DNA from: Marinilabilia sp. UBA5340
GTDB lineage: Bacteria; Bacteroidota; Bacteroidia; Bacteroidales; Marinilabiliaceae
Length of the DNA: 15,488 bases
NCBI GenBank assembly: GCA_002411085.1
Contig: DHQK01000074.1
Span: 1 to 15,488 of the forward strand
Direction: 5' to 3'
Made by a program: the position numbers and the translations under genes. The notes under the pieces were generated by a model that ran no database searches, had not been told where the DNA came from, and worked only from the letters and a program-made list of their open reading frames with translations. Shown in pieces: positions 1 through 8,750 of this stretch; the stretch's first letter is position 1, and each line of letters starts with the position of its first letter.

Positions 1-20
1 AAATAAAAGCGAAAAAATAA

Positions 21-1874
21 GTGGGAAACGCCAATAACAGAACAATCGTCATAGGCTTAATAATGATGCTGCTGAGTCTTGTGTACATTCTCAGACTGTT
101 CATGCTGCAGGTGTACGACCCCTCTTACAAGTTTTCGGCCGAAAGCAATGCCCGACGAAAAATCACGGAATTCCCGTCACGCGGACTCATATACGACCGG
201 AATGGTCACCTGATGGTATCAAACCAGGCTGTTTACGATATCATGGTGGTTCCCCGGGAAACAGAGCCCCTCGATACCATAGAACTTGCGGAAAGTATGG
301 GGGTGGAGTTGTCTGAAGCACGAAATCTCTTCAGTGAGATGAACTACAAACTCAGAAGAAGACAGATCTCCTCCTTTCAGCCCTCGGTCTTTTACAAGCA
401 GATGACTGCCGAGCAATACGGAATATTTCAGGAAAAACTTTTCAAGTTCAAAGGATTTTATGGTCAGCGACGTATTGTACGCAAATACGAACACGAAACA
501 GCCGCCAATGTGCTGGGATATGTGGGAGAAATCAATGAGTCGCAATTGAAGCAACGCCCCTATTATGCACAGGGTGACTATTGGGGCATCAGCGGTGTTG
601 AGAAAACCTACGAAGAGGCTTTAAGGGGAGAAAAAGGTGCCCGCTATGTGCTGGTAGATGTACATGGCCGTCAAAAAGGTGCTTTCCGCGACGGAAGTCA
701 TGATGTACCCGCTGAATCGGGGAAAGACCTCACACTTACCCTCGATTACCAGTTGCAACTCTATGGCGAAAAACTCATGCAGAACAAGATAGGAAGCATT
801 GTGGCTATAGAACCCGCTACGGGAGAAATACTCGCCATGGTCTCTTCCCCATCCTACGATCCATCTTTGCTTATAGGACGCCAGCGAAATGAGAACTTCC
901 CAAAACTGGCTTCCGATACCCTCTACCCTCTTTTCAACAGACCGTTGCAATCGGGTTACCCGCCAGGCTCTACCTTCAAGACCATCATGGCCCTTATTGG
1001 CCTGCAGGAAGGAGTCATTACACCTGAAACACGTTTTGGATGTCAGATGGGATATCACACAAGAGCTCTGTCGGTTGGTTGCCATTCGCACCCCAGTCCG
1101 CTGGATTTGCCGGCTTCCATTCAGATGTCGTGCAATGCTTACTACTGTCATGTATTCAGAGATGTGCTGGACAATCCGGAGTATGGATCCCCAAAAGCAG
1201 GACTTGACAAGTGGAAGGATTACCTGGTAAATTTTGGATTTGGATACAAACTGGGCACCGATTTAAGCAACGAAGGACGTGGCTTTGTTCCCAACAGCAA
1301 CTATTACGATCAGATATACTCAGGCAGCTGGGGATCACTCACAGTAATATCACTTGCAATCGGACAGGGAGAATTGCTGACAACCCCCATCCAGATGGCC
1401 AATATGGCGGCAGCCATTGCCAACCGGGGACACTGGTATGTTCCACATGTAGCCAGAACCATTGAGAATGACACCATTCCATCCAAATACAAAGAACCCC
1501 ATTCTGTGGGCATAGACACCACACATTTCGGGCCCGTAATAGACGGAATGGAACAGGCGATCTGGGGCGGCACAGGAAGTACTGCACGGATTGCACAAAT
1601 TCCGGGAATTACCATTTGCGGGAAAACAGGAACTGCCGAAAACCCACATGGCGATGATCACAGTATATTTATTGCCTTTGCACCAAAAGAGAACCCAAAA
1701 ATTGCTGTAGCCACTTATGTGGAAAACGGAACCTACGGAGCTACCTACGGAGCCCCCATTTCAAGCCTTATAATAGAAAAATACCTGAACAATGAGATCC
1801 ATCGCACCCGGAAGTGGATAGAAAAACGAATGTTGGATGCAGACCTGATAAACCAGAATGAGAGCAACAATTAG
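21..1874 (+). CDS. mrdA: Penicillin-binding protein 2 (peptidoglycan transpeptidase)
   Basis: Class B penicillin-binding protein that cross-links peptidoglycan in the periplasm as part of the elongasome with RodA. Of 617 residues (E. coli PBP2 has 633), about 10-30 form a single N-terminal membrane anchor. A dimerisation/pedestal domain follows to about residue 230, then the transpeptidase domain. The active-site motifs are visible: STFK at 317-320 with nucleophile S317, SCN at 370-372, and KTG at 535-537. The GTG start at 21 keeps a short charged N-terminus before the anchor; an in-frame stop lies directly upstream, and the next in-frame ATGs (residues 15-16) would cut into the anchor. The 3' end overlaps rodA by 17 bases, so the two are probably translationally coupled. 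In this phylum mreC and mreD usually lie upstream, but only 20 bases are visible. The region 341-376 is rich in Cys and His (see findings). Confidence 0.95.
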   Translation: MGNANNRTIVIGLIMMLLSLVYILRLFMLQVYDPSYKFSAESNARRKITEFPSRGLIYDRNGHLMVSNQAVYDIMVVPRETEPLDTIELAESMGVELSEARNLFSEMNYKLRRRQISSFQPSVFYKQMTAEQYGIFQEKLFKFKGFYGQRRIVRKYEHETAANVLGYVGEINESQLKQRPYYAQGDYWGISGVEKTYEEALRGEKGARYVLVDVHGRQKGAFRDGSHDVPAESGKDLTLTLDYQLQLYGEKLMQNKIGSIVAIEPATGEILAMVSSPSYDPSLLIGRQRNENFPKLASDTLYPLFNRPLQSGYPPGSTFKTIMALIGLQEGVITPETRFGCQMGYHTRALSVGCHSHPSPLDLPASIQMSCNAYYCHVFRDVLDNPEYGSPKAGLDKWKDYLVNFGFGYKLGTDLSNEGRGFVPNSNYYDQIYSGSWGSLTVISLAIGQGELLTTPIQMANMAAAIANRGHWYVPHVARTIENDTIPSKYKEPHSVGIDTTHFGPVIDGMEQAIWGGTGSTARIAQIPGITICGKTGTAENPHGDDHSIFIAFAPKENPKIAVATYVENGTYGATYGAPISSLIIEKYLNNEIHRTRKWIEKRMLDADLINQNESNN

Positions 1875-3279
1875 ATCTTACAAAAACACCGACTGGCTGA
1901 CAGTAGCCATCTATGTAATCCTGGTCACTTTTGGATGGCTGAATATCTATGCAGCCAATTTTGATCCGGAAAGTAACGGCAGTATTACCCTGGCATCGGA
2001 GCCCGGCAAACAGTTGGTCTGGATCGGACTATCGGCCATTATGATCGGAGTGCTTCTGCTTATTGACAGCAAGTTTTTTGTTGAGTTCTCGTATATCTTT
2101 TTTGGGATTTCTGTTCTTCTGCTGATAATGGCACTTTTCTTTGGTGTGGAGATAAACGGAGCCAGGGCGTGGTTCAAGATCGGCTCCATTCGATTTCAGC
2201 CTGCCGAACTTACAAAGGTGGCTGCCAGCCTGGCACTGGCCAGGGTCATGAGTCGTTATAACTTCCGGATGTCCAAAGTACGCTATCTTTTGAAGATGGG
2301 ACTGATGGTATTTCTACCTGCACTCATTATCCTCATGCAAAACGATACCGGATCGGCGCTGGTCTATTTCGCCTTTTTCCTTGTCTTTTTTCGCGAAGGG
2401 ATGTCTCCTGTTGTGCTCTTTCTCGGTGTTCTGGCAGCAATATTGTTAATTGCCTCGCTATTGTACCCAACCATTTACCTCTTGCTGGCTATTTTCATTC
2501 TCTTTGTTGGCTATGTTTACCTGAGTAAGCAAAAAAAACTGGCAGTCATTTGCGCTGGAATCACCGCAGCGGGATTTATTTTCATCTACGGCATCGGAAA
2601 AATTATAAACTGGGACAGCGGTTTTGTGATCCCTTTTATTGGAGGTGTTGCCCTTACCAGTATTTACCTCCTCTTCCAGGTTCTAATAAAAAGGCTACCA
2701 GGAATAGGTGTGGCACTTATACTTTTGTGGGGAATGATGGGATATACCTATTCTACCCATTACTTTTTCGAGTCGGTACTATCCGATTATCAACGCAATC
2801 GTATACTGGTAATGCTGGGATTGGAAGATGATCCCCAGGGGGTTGGCTACAACGTAAACCAGTCAAAAATAGCCATTGGTTCCGGAGGTTTTTATGGCAA
2901 AGGATTTCTTCAGGGCACCCAAACCAAATTTGATTTTGTTCCTGAACAAACAACCGATTTTATATTCTGTACAGTAGGTGAAGAATGGGGATTTCTGGGC
3001 ACATCACTGGTTATTATATTATTTCTGACGCTGTTGCTACGGATTATCTTTCTGTCCGAACGGCAGCATTCAGATTTCAGCCGGATATATGGCTACAGTG
3101 TGGCGGCAATATTTTTTATGCATATCGCAATCAACATCGGGATGACCATTGGCCTGGCTCCTGTCATAGGGATTCCATTGCCCTTTTTCAGTTATGGAGG
3201 CTCTTCCTTCTGGGGATTTACCATTCTGTTATTTATCTTTCTGAAACTGGACACCAACAGAGCTGAACTGATACGTTAG
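1858..3279 (+). CDS. rodA: RodA, SEDS-family peptidoglycan glycosyltransferase
   Basis: Polytopic inner-membrane enzyme that polymerises lipid II into glycan strands and works with PBP2. SEDS signatures are clear: the periplasmic loop at about 310-380 contains YQRNRI, the QSKIAIGSGG stretch, GKGFLQGTQ and EQTTDFIF, where D367 matches the essential Asp of E. coli RodA (D262). The C-terminal signature PLPFFSYGGSS is at 440-450. At 473 residues it is about 100 longer than E. coli RodA (370). The extra length is hydrophobic and lies at about 190-300, before the catalytic loop, suggesting two or three extra membrane helices (about 12-13 in total by eye). The start overlaps the end of mrdA by 17 bases in another frame, which supports this ATG and a shared transcript. 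No clear terminator follows. Confidence 0.95.
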   Translation: MRATIRSYKNTDWLTVAIYVILVTFGWLNIYAANFDPESNGSITLASEPGKQLVWIGLSAIMIGVLLLIDSKFFVEFSYIFFGISVLLLIMALFFGVEINGARAWFKIGSIRFQPAELTKVAASLALARVMSRYNFRMSKVRYLLKMGLMVFLPALIILMQNDTGSALVYFAFFLVFFREGMSPVVLFLGVLAAILLIASLLYPTIYLLLAIFILFVGYVYLSKQKKLAVICAGITAAGFIFIYGIGKIINWDSGFVIPFIGGVALTSIYLLFQVLIKRLPGIGVALILLWGMMGYTYSTHYFFESVLSDYQRNRILVMLGLEDDPQGVGYNVNQSKIAIGSGGFYGKGFLQGTQTKFDFVPEQTTDFIFCTVGEEWGFLGTSLVIILFLTLLLRIIFLSERQHSDFSRIYGYSVAAIFFMHIAINIGMTIGLAPVIGIPLPFFSYGGSSFWGFTILLFIFLKLDTNRAELIR

Positions 3280-3372
3280 AATCATTATTTTTTTGAGCCG
3301 GCAATCCCCTGATTAGCATCAGAAAAATAATCTTGTTGAAAAATCAAATTACGAAAGATTTTTCCTTTTCGT

Positions 3373-3380
3373 TATATTTG
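3373..3380 (+). promoter_or_regulatory. Candidate Bacteroidota -7 box upstream of parE
   Basis: TATATTTG matches the TAnnTTTG -7 consensus used by the housekeeping sigma factor of Bacteroidota. A good TTG -33 box at the expected 19-21 base distance is not seen (the sequence there is roughly TTACG), so this is a partial match. If used, it would give a leader of about 155 bases before parE and separate parE-parC from the mrdA-rodA transcript. Confidence 0.45.
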
Positions 3381-3452
3381 GGAGAATTTTTTCCTAATAC
3401 CAACATCCGTGACCTCCTGAATTCAAAGGAACCACGTTTTGATTACAGATGC

Positions 3453-3468
3453 AGCCAGCCTGGCTTTT
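3453..3468 (+). promoter_or_regulatory. Small GC-rich hairpin plus T run in the parE leader
   Basis: AGCCA and TGGCT can form a 5-bp stem with a GCC loop, followed by TTTTG. It lies between the candidate promoter and the parE start, so it could be a weak attenuator or pause site. The stem is very short and chance occurrence is likely. Confidence 0.2.
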
Positions 3469-3529
3469 GTAACAAATCATGACGTTACCCGACAAAGAAC
3501 GGAGGCAAAATCAACAAACTCAAAAACAC

Positions 3530-3535
3530 GAGGAG
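3530..3535 (+). promoter_or_regulatory. Shine-Dalgarno-like GAGGAG before parE
   Basis: GAGGAG lies 9 bases before the parE ATG at 3545. It is the most obvious Shine-Dalgarno-like sequence ahead of the genes of this window and supports the chosen start. Confidence 0.5.
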
Positions 3536-3544
3536 TAACACAAT

Positions 3545-5377
3545 ATGGTGCAAAACTATTCTGAAGATACGATACGCACACTCGACTGGAAAGAGCATAT
3601 CAGGCGTCGCCCGGGGATGTATATCGGGAAACTCGGCGATGGAAGTTTCGCCGACGATGGTATCTACGTTTTGATAAAGGAAGTGATGGACAACTCCATT
3701 GATGAGTACATGATGGGGTTTGGTAAGAAGATCAAAATCGATCTGGACGAAAAGCGTTTATCGGTTCGTGATTATGGCCGAGGTATTCCATTAGGAAAAG
3801 TAATTGATGTGGCCAGCAAAATGAATACCGGAGCCAAATACGACAGCAAGGTATTCAAAAAATCAGTTGGGCTTAACGGAGTAGGAATAAAGGCAGTAAA
3901 CGCACTGTCGTCACAGTTTGTTATCCAGGCTTTCCGGGATGGGGAAACCAAACGGGTGATTTTCAGCAAAGGCGAACTGGTAGAAGAATCTCCGGTAGAA
4001 CCAAGCAAAGAAGCCAACGGCACTTATGTGGAATTTCTGCCTGATGAATCCATCTTCGACGAATACACTTTCAAAGATGAGTACATCAGCTCATTGTTAA
4101 GAAATTACACCTACCTGAATGCAGGGTTGGCCATCCATTTCAATGGTGAAGTTTACCGTTCGGAAAACGGATTGCTTGATCTTTTGGATGAACAAATGAC
4201 TGAAACGGGTCTTTATCCGATCATATCTCTTAAAGATGATGATCTGGAAATTGCTGTTACCCATTGCAATCAATATGGTGAAGAGTATTACACTTTTGTA
4301 AACGGCCAGCATACCACGCAGGGAGGAACGCATCTGCAGGCATTTCGTGAAGCTTATGTGAAAACGATCCGCGAATTCTACAATAAAAACTTTGATGTAG
4401 CCGACATCCGAAGTGGGATTGTCGCTGCAGTAAGTATTAAGATTGAGGAACCTGTTTTTGAATCGCAGACAAAAACCAAACTGGGATCCAAAGACATGTC
4501 GCCCGGCGGGGCATCGGTGCGCAACTATGTGCATGACTTCATCAAAGGAAAACTCGACAATTTCCTGCATAAAAATCAGGAAGCGGCTGAAATCCTTCAC
4601 AAGAAGATTCTGGAATCTGAAAAAGAGCGAAAAGCCATTTCCGGAATCCAGAAGCTGGCACGTGAACGGGCCAAAAAGGTGAGTCTGCACAACAAAAAAC
4701 TTCGGGATTGCAGGGTTCATTTTAACTCTAACCATGAGCGTAAGATGGAAACTTCTATTTTCCTTACCGAGGGGGACTCTGCTTCCGGTTCCATCACCAA
4801 AGCGCGTGATGTAGCTACACAGGCCGTTTTCAGCTTGAAAGGAAAACCGCTAAACACCTACGGACTCACCCGCAAAGTGGTATACGAAAACGAGGAGTTT
4901 AACCTGCTCCAGGCAGCCCTGAACATTGAAGATGGGCTGGAAACATTACGTTACAACCATGTGATCATTGCGACTGATGCCGATGTGGACGGGATGCACA
5001 TCCGGCTGTTGTTGCTGACATTTTTCCTGCAGTTCTTCCCAGAGCTGGTCAAAAACGGACATCTCTACATATTGCAAACTCCCCTGTTCAGGGTGCGTAA
5101 TAAAAAGGAGAGCTTTTACTGCTACAATGACCAGGAGCGATACGAAGCGATCAAAAAACTAGGGAAGAATGCCGAAATAACCCGTTTTAAGGGACTTGGT
5201 GAAATATCGCCCGATGAATTCACCCATTTCATCAATAAGGACATCCGGCTGGAGCCCGTAAAAATGAAGAAGGAAGATGCCTTTAAAGACGTATTGGAGT
5301 TTTATATGGGCAAAAACTCTCCCGACAGACAGAATTTCATCATTGACAATCTTGTGGTTGACGAAGAAATGCTATAA
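3545..5377 (+). CDS. parE: DNA topoisomerase IV subunit B (ATPase subunit)
   Basis: GyrB/ParE-type ATPase subunit of a type IIA topoisomerase, which with ParC decatenates daughter chromosomes in the cytoplasm. The 610 residues compare with 630 in E. coli ParE. The GHKL ATPase domain shows EVMDN at 46-50 (catalytic Glu and Mg-binding Asn), DYGRGIP at 76-82 and the glycine lid at NGVGIKAVNA (111-120). The transducer carries QTKTKLG at 308-314 with the ATP-contacting Lys. The TOPRIM domain has EGDSASG at 409-415 and DADVDG at 478-483, and KGLGE at 549-553 is typical. There is no long GyrB-type insertion. Immediate linkage to the parC-like gene (2 bases between stop and ATG) favours ParE over GyrB, since gyrA and gyrB are usually apart in this phylum. 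Start supported by the GAGGAG site. Confidence 0.93.
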   Translation: MVQNYSEDTIRTLDWKEHIRRRPGMYIGKLGDGSFADDGIYVLIKEVMDNSIDEYMMGFGKKIKIDLDEKRLSVRDYGRGIPLGKVIDVASKMNTGAKYDSKVFKKSVGLNGVGIKAVNALSSQFVIQAFRDGETKRVIFSKGELVEESPVEPSKEANGTYVEFLPDESIFDEYTFKDEYISSLLRNYTYLNAGLAIHFNGEVYRSENGLLDLLDEQMTETGLYPIISLKDDDLEIAVTHCNQYGEEYYTFVNGQHTTQGGTHLQAFREAYVKTIREFYNKNFDVADIRSGIVAAVSIKIEEPVFESQTKTKLGSKDMSPGGASVRNYVHDFIKGKLDNFLHKNQEAAEILHKKILESEKERKAISGIQKLARERAKKVSLHNKKLRDCRVHFNSNHERKMETSIFLTEGDSASGSITKARDVATQAVFSLKGKPLNTYGLTRKVVYENEEFNLLQAALNIEDGLETLRYNHVIIATDADVDGMHIRLLLLTFFLQFFPELVKNGHLYILQTPLFRVRNKKESFYCYNDQERYEAIKKLGKNAEITRFKGLGEISPDEFTHFINKDIRLEPVKMKKEDAFKDVLEFYMGKNSPDRQNFIIDNLVVDEEML

Positions 5378-5379
5378 CA

Positions 5380-8025
5380 ATGAGTGACGAAAACGATAAA
5401 TACCCGGAAACACCCGAAGAATCAAAAGATCAACACAGCGAAGAGGAAGGCCGTATTGATGGAGAGAGTGCTGCTAAAGAGGAACAACCGGAAGTAAAAG
5501 TTACTGCCCTTCAGGGCATGTACCGTACCTGGTTTCTCGACTATGCCTCTTATGTAATTCTGGAAAGGGCTGTTCCACATATCAACGACGGACTAAAACC
5601 TGTGCAACGCCGCATATTGCATGCCATGCGCAGGATGGAAGACGGACGTTACAATAAAGTGGCCAATATCATTGGTTTTACGATGCAGTTTCACCCGCAC
5701 GGTGATGCTTCCATTGGTGATGCGTTGGTTCAGCTGGGGCAGAAAAACCTGCTCATCGACATGCAGGGTAACTGGGGAAATATTTTTACCGGAGACCGTG
5801 CTGCAGCAGCTCGTTATATTGAAGCCCGCCTGACAAAATTTGCGCAGGAAGTGGTCTTCAATCCCAAAACAACAGAATGGAAACCCTCCTACGACGGAAG
5901 AAATCAGGAGCCGGTAACCCTCCCTGTGAAGTTCCCGCTATTGCTGGCACAGGGAGTGGAAGGAATAGCCGTGGGACTCGCTTCCAAAATACTTCCTCAC
6001 AATATCGCAGAACTTATTGATGCGTCCATTGCCCATCTGAAAGGACAGTCATTCGAGCTCTATCCGGATTTTCCCACAGGAGGAATGATGGATGTATCTC
6101 GCTACAACGACGGATTACGGGGAGGTGCTGTCAGGGTAAGAGCGAAAATCAGCAAACTGGATAACCGAACGCTGGTCATTTCCGACATCCCATTTGGCAA
6201 AAACACCTCCACCCTTATCGAGTCTATTCTAAAGGCCAATGAGAAAGGAAAGATCAAAATCAAAAAAATTGATGACAACACTGCCGAGAAAGTAGAAATT
6301 CAGGTGCATTTGCCAGCCAATACATCACCAGACAAGACCATTGATGCACTGTATGCTTTTACCGACTGTGAACTTTCCATCTCTCCCAATGCCTGCGTAA
6401 TCAGAGATGAGAAACCCGTATTTCTGGGAGTCAGCGAAATTCTGAAATCCAACACCAACCATACCGTACACCTGCTGACACGGGAACTGGAGATCAGAAA
6501 AGGAGAACTGGAGGAAGCCTGGCACATGTCATCGCTGGAAAAAATCTTTATCGAGAACAAAATATACCAGCGTATTGAGGATTGCGAAACCTATGAGGCC
6601 ATCATCAAAACCATCGATCACGGGCTGGAGCCTTTCAAACCGCTGCTGCGACGAAAAGTCACCCGCGATGATATCCTGAAACTCATGGAAATCCGCATCA
6701 AACGGATTTCAAAATATGACGCAAAAAAGGCCGATGAATATATCGCTTCCCTGGAAGAGGAGCTGGAACAGGTAGAGTACCACCTGAACAATATCATTCC
6801 TTATGCCATTGACTATTACAAAGGATTGAAAAAGAGATACAGTTCACACTATCCGCGCATGACAGAGATCAGAAGTTTTGAGAACATCGAAGCTTCCAAA
6901 GTAGTAGTGAAAAATGAAAAACTCTATATCAACCGGGAGGACGGCTTTATAGGCACAGCTTTGAAAAAAGATGAATTTGTCTGTAACTGCTCAGACATTG
7001 ATGATATCATCATTTTCTACAAAGATGGCCGTTACGTGGTAACCAAAGTTCAGGAGAAAGCATTTGTCGGAAAGAATATCATCCACATTGCCGTTTTCAA
7101 GAGAAACGACTCCCGTACCATATACAATGTAGTGTATCGAGATGGTAAACAAGGCAATACCTACGTCAAGCGTTTTGCTGTAACAGGAGTGACACGTGAC
7201 AAGGAGTACAATGTCACCAAAGGAAAAGAAGGATCAGAAATACTGTATTTCAGTGCCAACCCCAACGGAGAAGCCGAAGTACTAAAAATCACCCTCAAAC
7301 CAAGAGCACGACTGCGTAACCAGATTTTTGAATTTGACATGGCTGAGCAGGCCATCAAGGGAAGGGGAGCACAAGGAAATATCCTGACCAAATATGCCAT
7401 TCATAAAATTGTGCTGAAGAAAAAAGGAGATAGCACGCTGGGAGGCCGTAAGATATGGTTTGAACCGGAAATACTCCGGCTCAATGTGGACGGACGCGGG
7501 AAATACCTTGGCGAGTTCCACAGCGGAGACCAAATACTGGTAATGACCAAAGACGGCACCTTTTTCCAGACCAGTTATGATCTGGCCAATCATTACGAAG
7601 ACAATATTCTCTACATAGAGAAATATGATCCCGAAGTAGTTTGGTCAGCGGTCTATTTCGATGCCGATCAGGAATATTACTACCTCAAACGGTTCCAGGC
7701 CGAACCGGTGACCAAACCACAACGTTTTATCGGAGACAATCCTAAATCACATTTGGTAAGACTAACTCATCTGGATTATCCTCGACTGGAGATTAAATTT
7801 GGGGGTGAGGACAAAGACCGGGAGAAAATGATTGTGGAGGTGGCCGAATTCATCAACGTGAAAGGTTACAAGGCCAAAGGAAAACGACTAACTACTTATC
7901 AGGTGCATAAGATCATGGAACTGGAGCCCATCGTCAGAGATGAACCCCAACCGGAAGAGCCAGAGGACGAGCACCCTGATGGAGACGGACCTGAAGAGGA
8001 TGAAAGCCAGATGTCTATATTTTAG
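5380..8025 (+). CDS. parC: DNA topoisomerase IV subunit A (DNA breakage-reunion subunit)
   Basis: GyrA/ParC-type subunit that cleaves and rejoins DNA and partners the ParE encoded just upstream. The 881 residues begin with an acidic, low-complexity extension (about 1-38). The winged-helix core starts near 43 and has QRRIL at 76-80 and HPHGD at 105-109; the catalytic Tyr is Y146 in the AAAARY motif. A coiled-coil gate segment (about 370-490) and a C-terminal beta-pinwheel (about 500-830) follow. No canonical GyrA box is seen, only a degenerate GRGAQGN stretch, as expected for ParC. The protein ends in a strongly acidic tail rich in E, D and P, closing with QMSIF. The residue equivalent to quinolone-contacting S80 of E. 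coli ParC (S83 of GyrA) is A110. Co-transcribed with parE. Confidence 0.93.
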   Translation: MSDENDKYPETPEESKDQHSEEEGRIDGESAAKEEQPEVKVTALQGMYRTWFLDYASYVILERAVPHINDGLKPVQRRILHAMRRMEDGRYNKVANIIGFTMQFHPHGDASIGDALVQLGQKNLLIDMQGNWGNIFTGDRAAAARYIEARLTKFAQEVVFNPKTTEWKPSYDGRNQEPVTLPVKFPLLLAQGVEGIAVGLASKILPHNIAELIDASIAHLKGQSFELYPDFPTGGMMDVSRYNDGLRGGAVRVRAKISKLDNRTLVISDIPFGKNTSTLIESILKANEKGKIKIKKIDDNTAEKVEIQVHLPANTSPDKTIDALYAFTDCELSISPNACVIRDEKPVFLGVSEILKSNTNHTVHLLTRELEIRKGELEEAWHMSSLEKIFIENKIYQRIEDCETYEAIIKTIDHGLEPFKPLLRRKVTRDDILKLMEIRIKRISKYDAKKADEYIASLEEELEQVEYHLNNIIPYAIDYYKGLKKRYSSHYPRMTEIRSFENIEASKVVVKNEKLYINREDGFIGTALKKDEFVCNCSDIDDIIIFYKDGRYVVTKVQEKAFVGKNIIHIAVFKRNDSRTIYNVVYRDGKQGNTYVKRFAVTGVTRDKEYNVTKGKEGSEILYFSANPNGEAEVLKITLKPRARLRNQIFEFDMAEQAIKGRGAQGNILTKYAIHKIVLKKKGDSTLGGRKIWFEPEILRLNVDGRGKYLGEFHSGDQILVMTKDGTFFQTSYDLANHYEDNILYIEKYDPEVVWSAVYFDADQEYYYLKRFQAEPVTKPQRFIGDNPKSHLVRLTHLDYPRLEIKFGGEDKDREKMIVEVAEFINVKGYKAKGKRLTTYQVHKIMELEPIVRDEPQPEEPEDEHPDGDGPEEDESQMSIF

Positions 8026-8118
8026 CAAAAAAGGAAGCAGATCAAGGGCAGAGACAAAAAAGCCAGCTCAGTGGTTACAGCAATTGAGAAATGCACACAC
8101 TTCATTAAGTCCAAACAC

Positions 8119-8643
8119 ATGCGATACCCTATTTACCTGACCGGTTTCATGGGCAGCGGCAAAAGCACCTTTGGCCGCCTGCTGGCCCGTGAACTAGGTT
8201 TGCGTTTTTTGGATCTTGACGAATATATTGAAAAGACTGAAGGCATCACCATAGCTGAGATTTTTGCATCCAGGGGAGAAGAAGGCTTCCGGGAGATTGA
8301 GCGGCAGGCCCTCCATCAAAGCAAAGAACTGGGCAACGCTGTTGTGGCAACCGGCGGGGGAGCACCCTGCCATTTCGACAACATGGAAGTCATGAATCAA
8401 AACGGGCTGACCATTTACCTGAAAGTTTCAGCCCGCGGTCTGACCGAAAGACTGATGCCAGGCAGGAGTCACCGTCCACTGATCGCCCACAAAAACAAAG
8501 AAGAGTTATATCAATTCATCACCCTAAAGCTTCAGGAAAGAGCTCCGTTTTACGAAAAAGCGGCACTGACAGCCGACACCACCGGACTTTCACCTGCAGA
8601 GTCGGTAAGAATTGTTTTGGAAGCATTGCAACACCACCCCTGA
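8119..8643 (+). CDS. aroK: Shikimate kinase
   Basis: Cytoplasmic enzyme that phosphorylates shikimate at the 3-hydroxyl using ATP, the fifth step of the chorismate pathway to aromatic amino acids. From the ATG at 8119 it is 174 residues, the normal size. Walker A is GFMGSGKST at 9-17. The shikimate-binding residues are present: D34 in LDLDEYI, R58 in GFREIE, and GGG at 79-81. R119 in the lid (RSHRP) and R141 (ERAPFY) also match the family. An in-frame GTG at 8071 would add 16 residues (total 190), but family members normally begin a few residues before the first beta strand, as here, so 8119 is preferred. It lies 93 bases after parC on the same strand; whether it shares that transcript is unclear. 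Confidence 0.93.
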   Translation: MRYPIYLTGFMGSGKSTFGRLLARELGLRFLDLDEYIEKTEGITIAEIFASRGEEGFREIERQALHQSKELGNAVVATGGGAPCHFDNMEVMNQNGLTIYLKVSARGLTERLMPGRSHRPLIAHKNKEELYQFITLKLQERAPFYEKAALTADTTGLSPAESVRIVLEALQHHP

Positions 8644-8723
8644 GTCAAAGCAGTTCGGCCCCTAAAAATGCGGTTTTAATCAATTATTAACCTGAACTAT
8701 AGGTACGGTTACCGGTATTCTTG

Positions 8724-8731
8724 TAATTTTG
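8724..8731 (+). promoter_or_regulatory. Candidate Bacteroidota -7 box upstream of the patatin gene
   Basis: TAATTTTG fits TAnnTTTG and ends 19 bases before the ATG at 8751, which would give a very short leader. No TTG is seen at the expected -33 distance, so the match is only half of the consensus. Confidence 0.4.
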
Positions 8732-8750
8732 TATCAAACCGTTGACCACC

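Noticed and set aside
1..20. Tail of mreD upstream of mrdA
   Set aside because: Expected from gene order in the phylum, but 20 bases allow several reading frames with nearby stops and cannot identify the gene.
621..1151. 176-codon open frame on the minus strand inside mrdA
   Set aside because: It covers the transpeptidase core on the opposite strand, including the SxxK region; a shadow frame.
3309..3322. CTGAT-TAGC-ATCAG hairpin after rodA as a terminator
   Set aside because: Only a 5-bp AT-rich stem, followed by an A run on the plus strand and a G run on the minus strand, so no intrinsic terminator on either.
4097..4735. 212-codon open frame on the minus strand inside parE
   Set aside because: It lies wholly within a strongly conserved ParE coding region and its product has no recognisable motif; a shadow frame.
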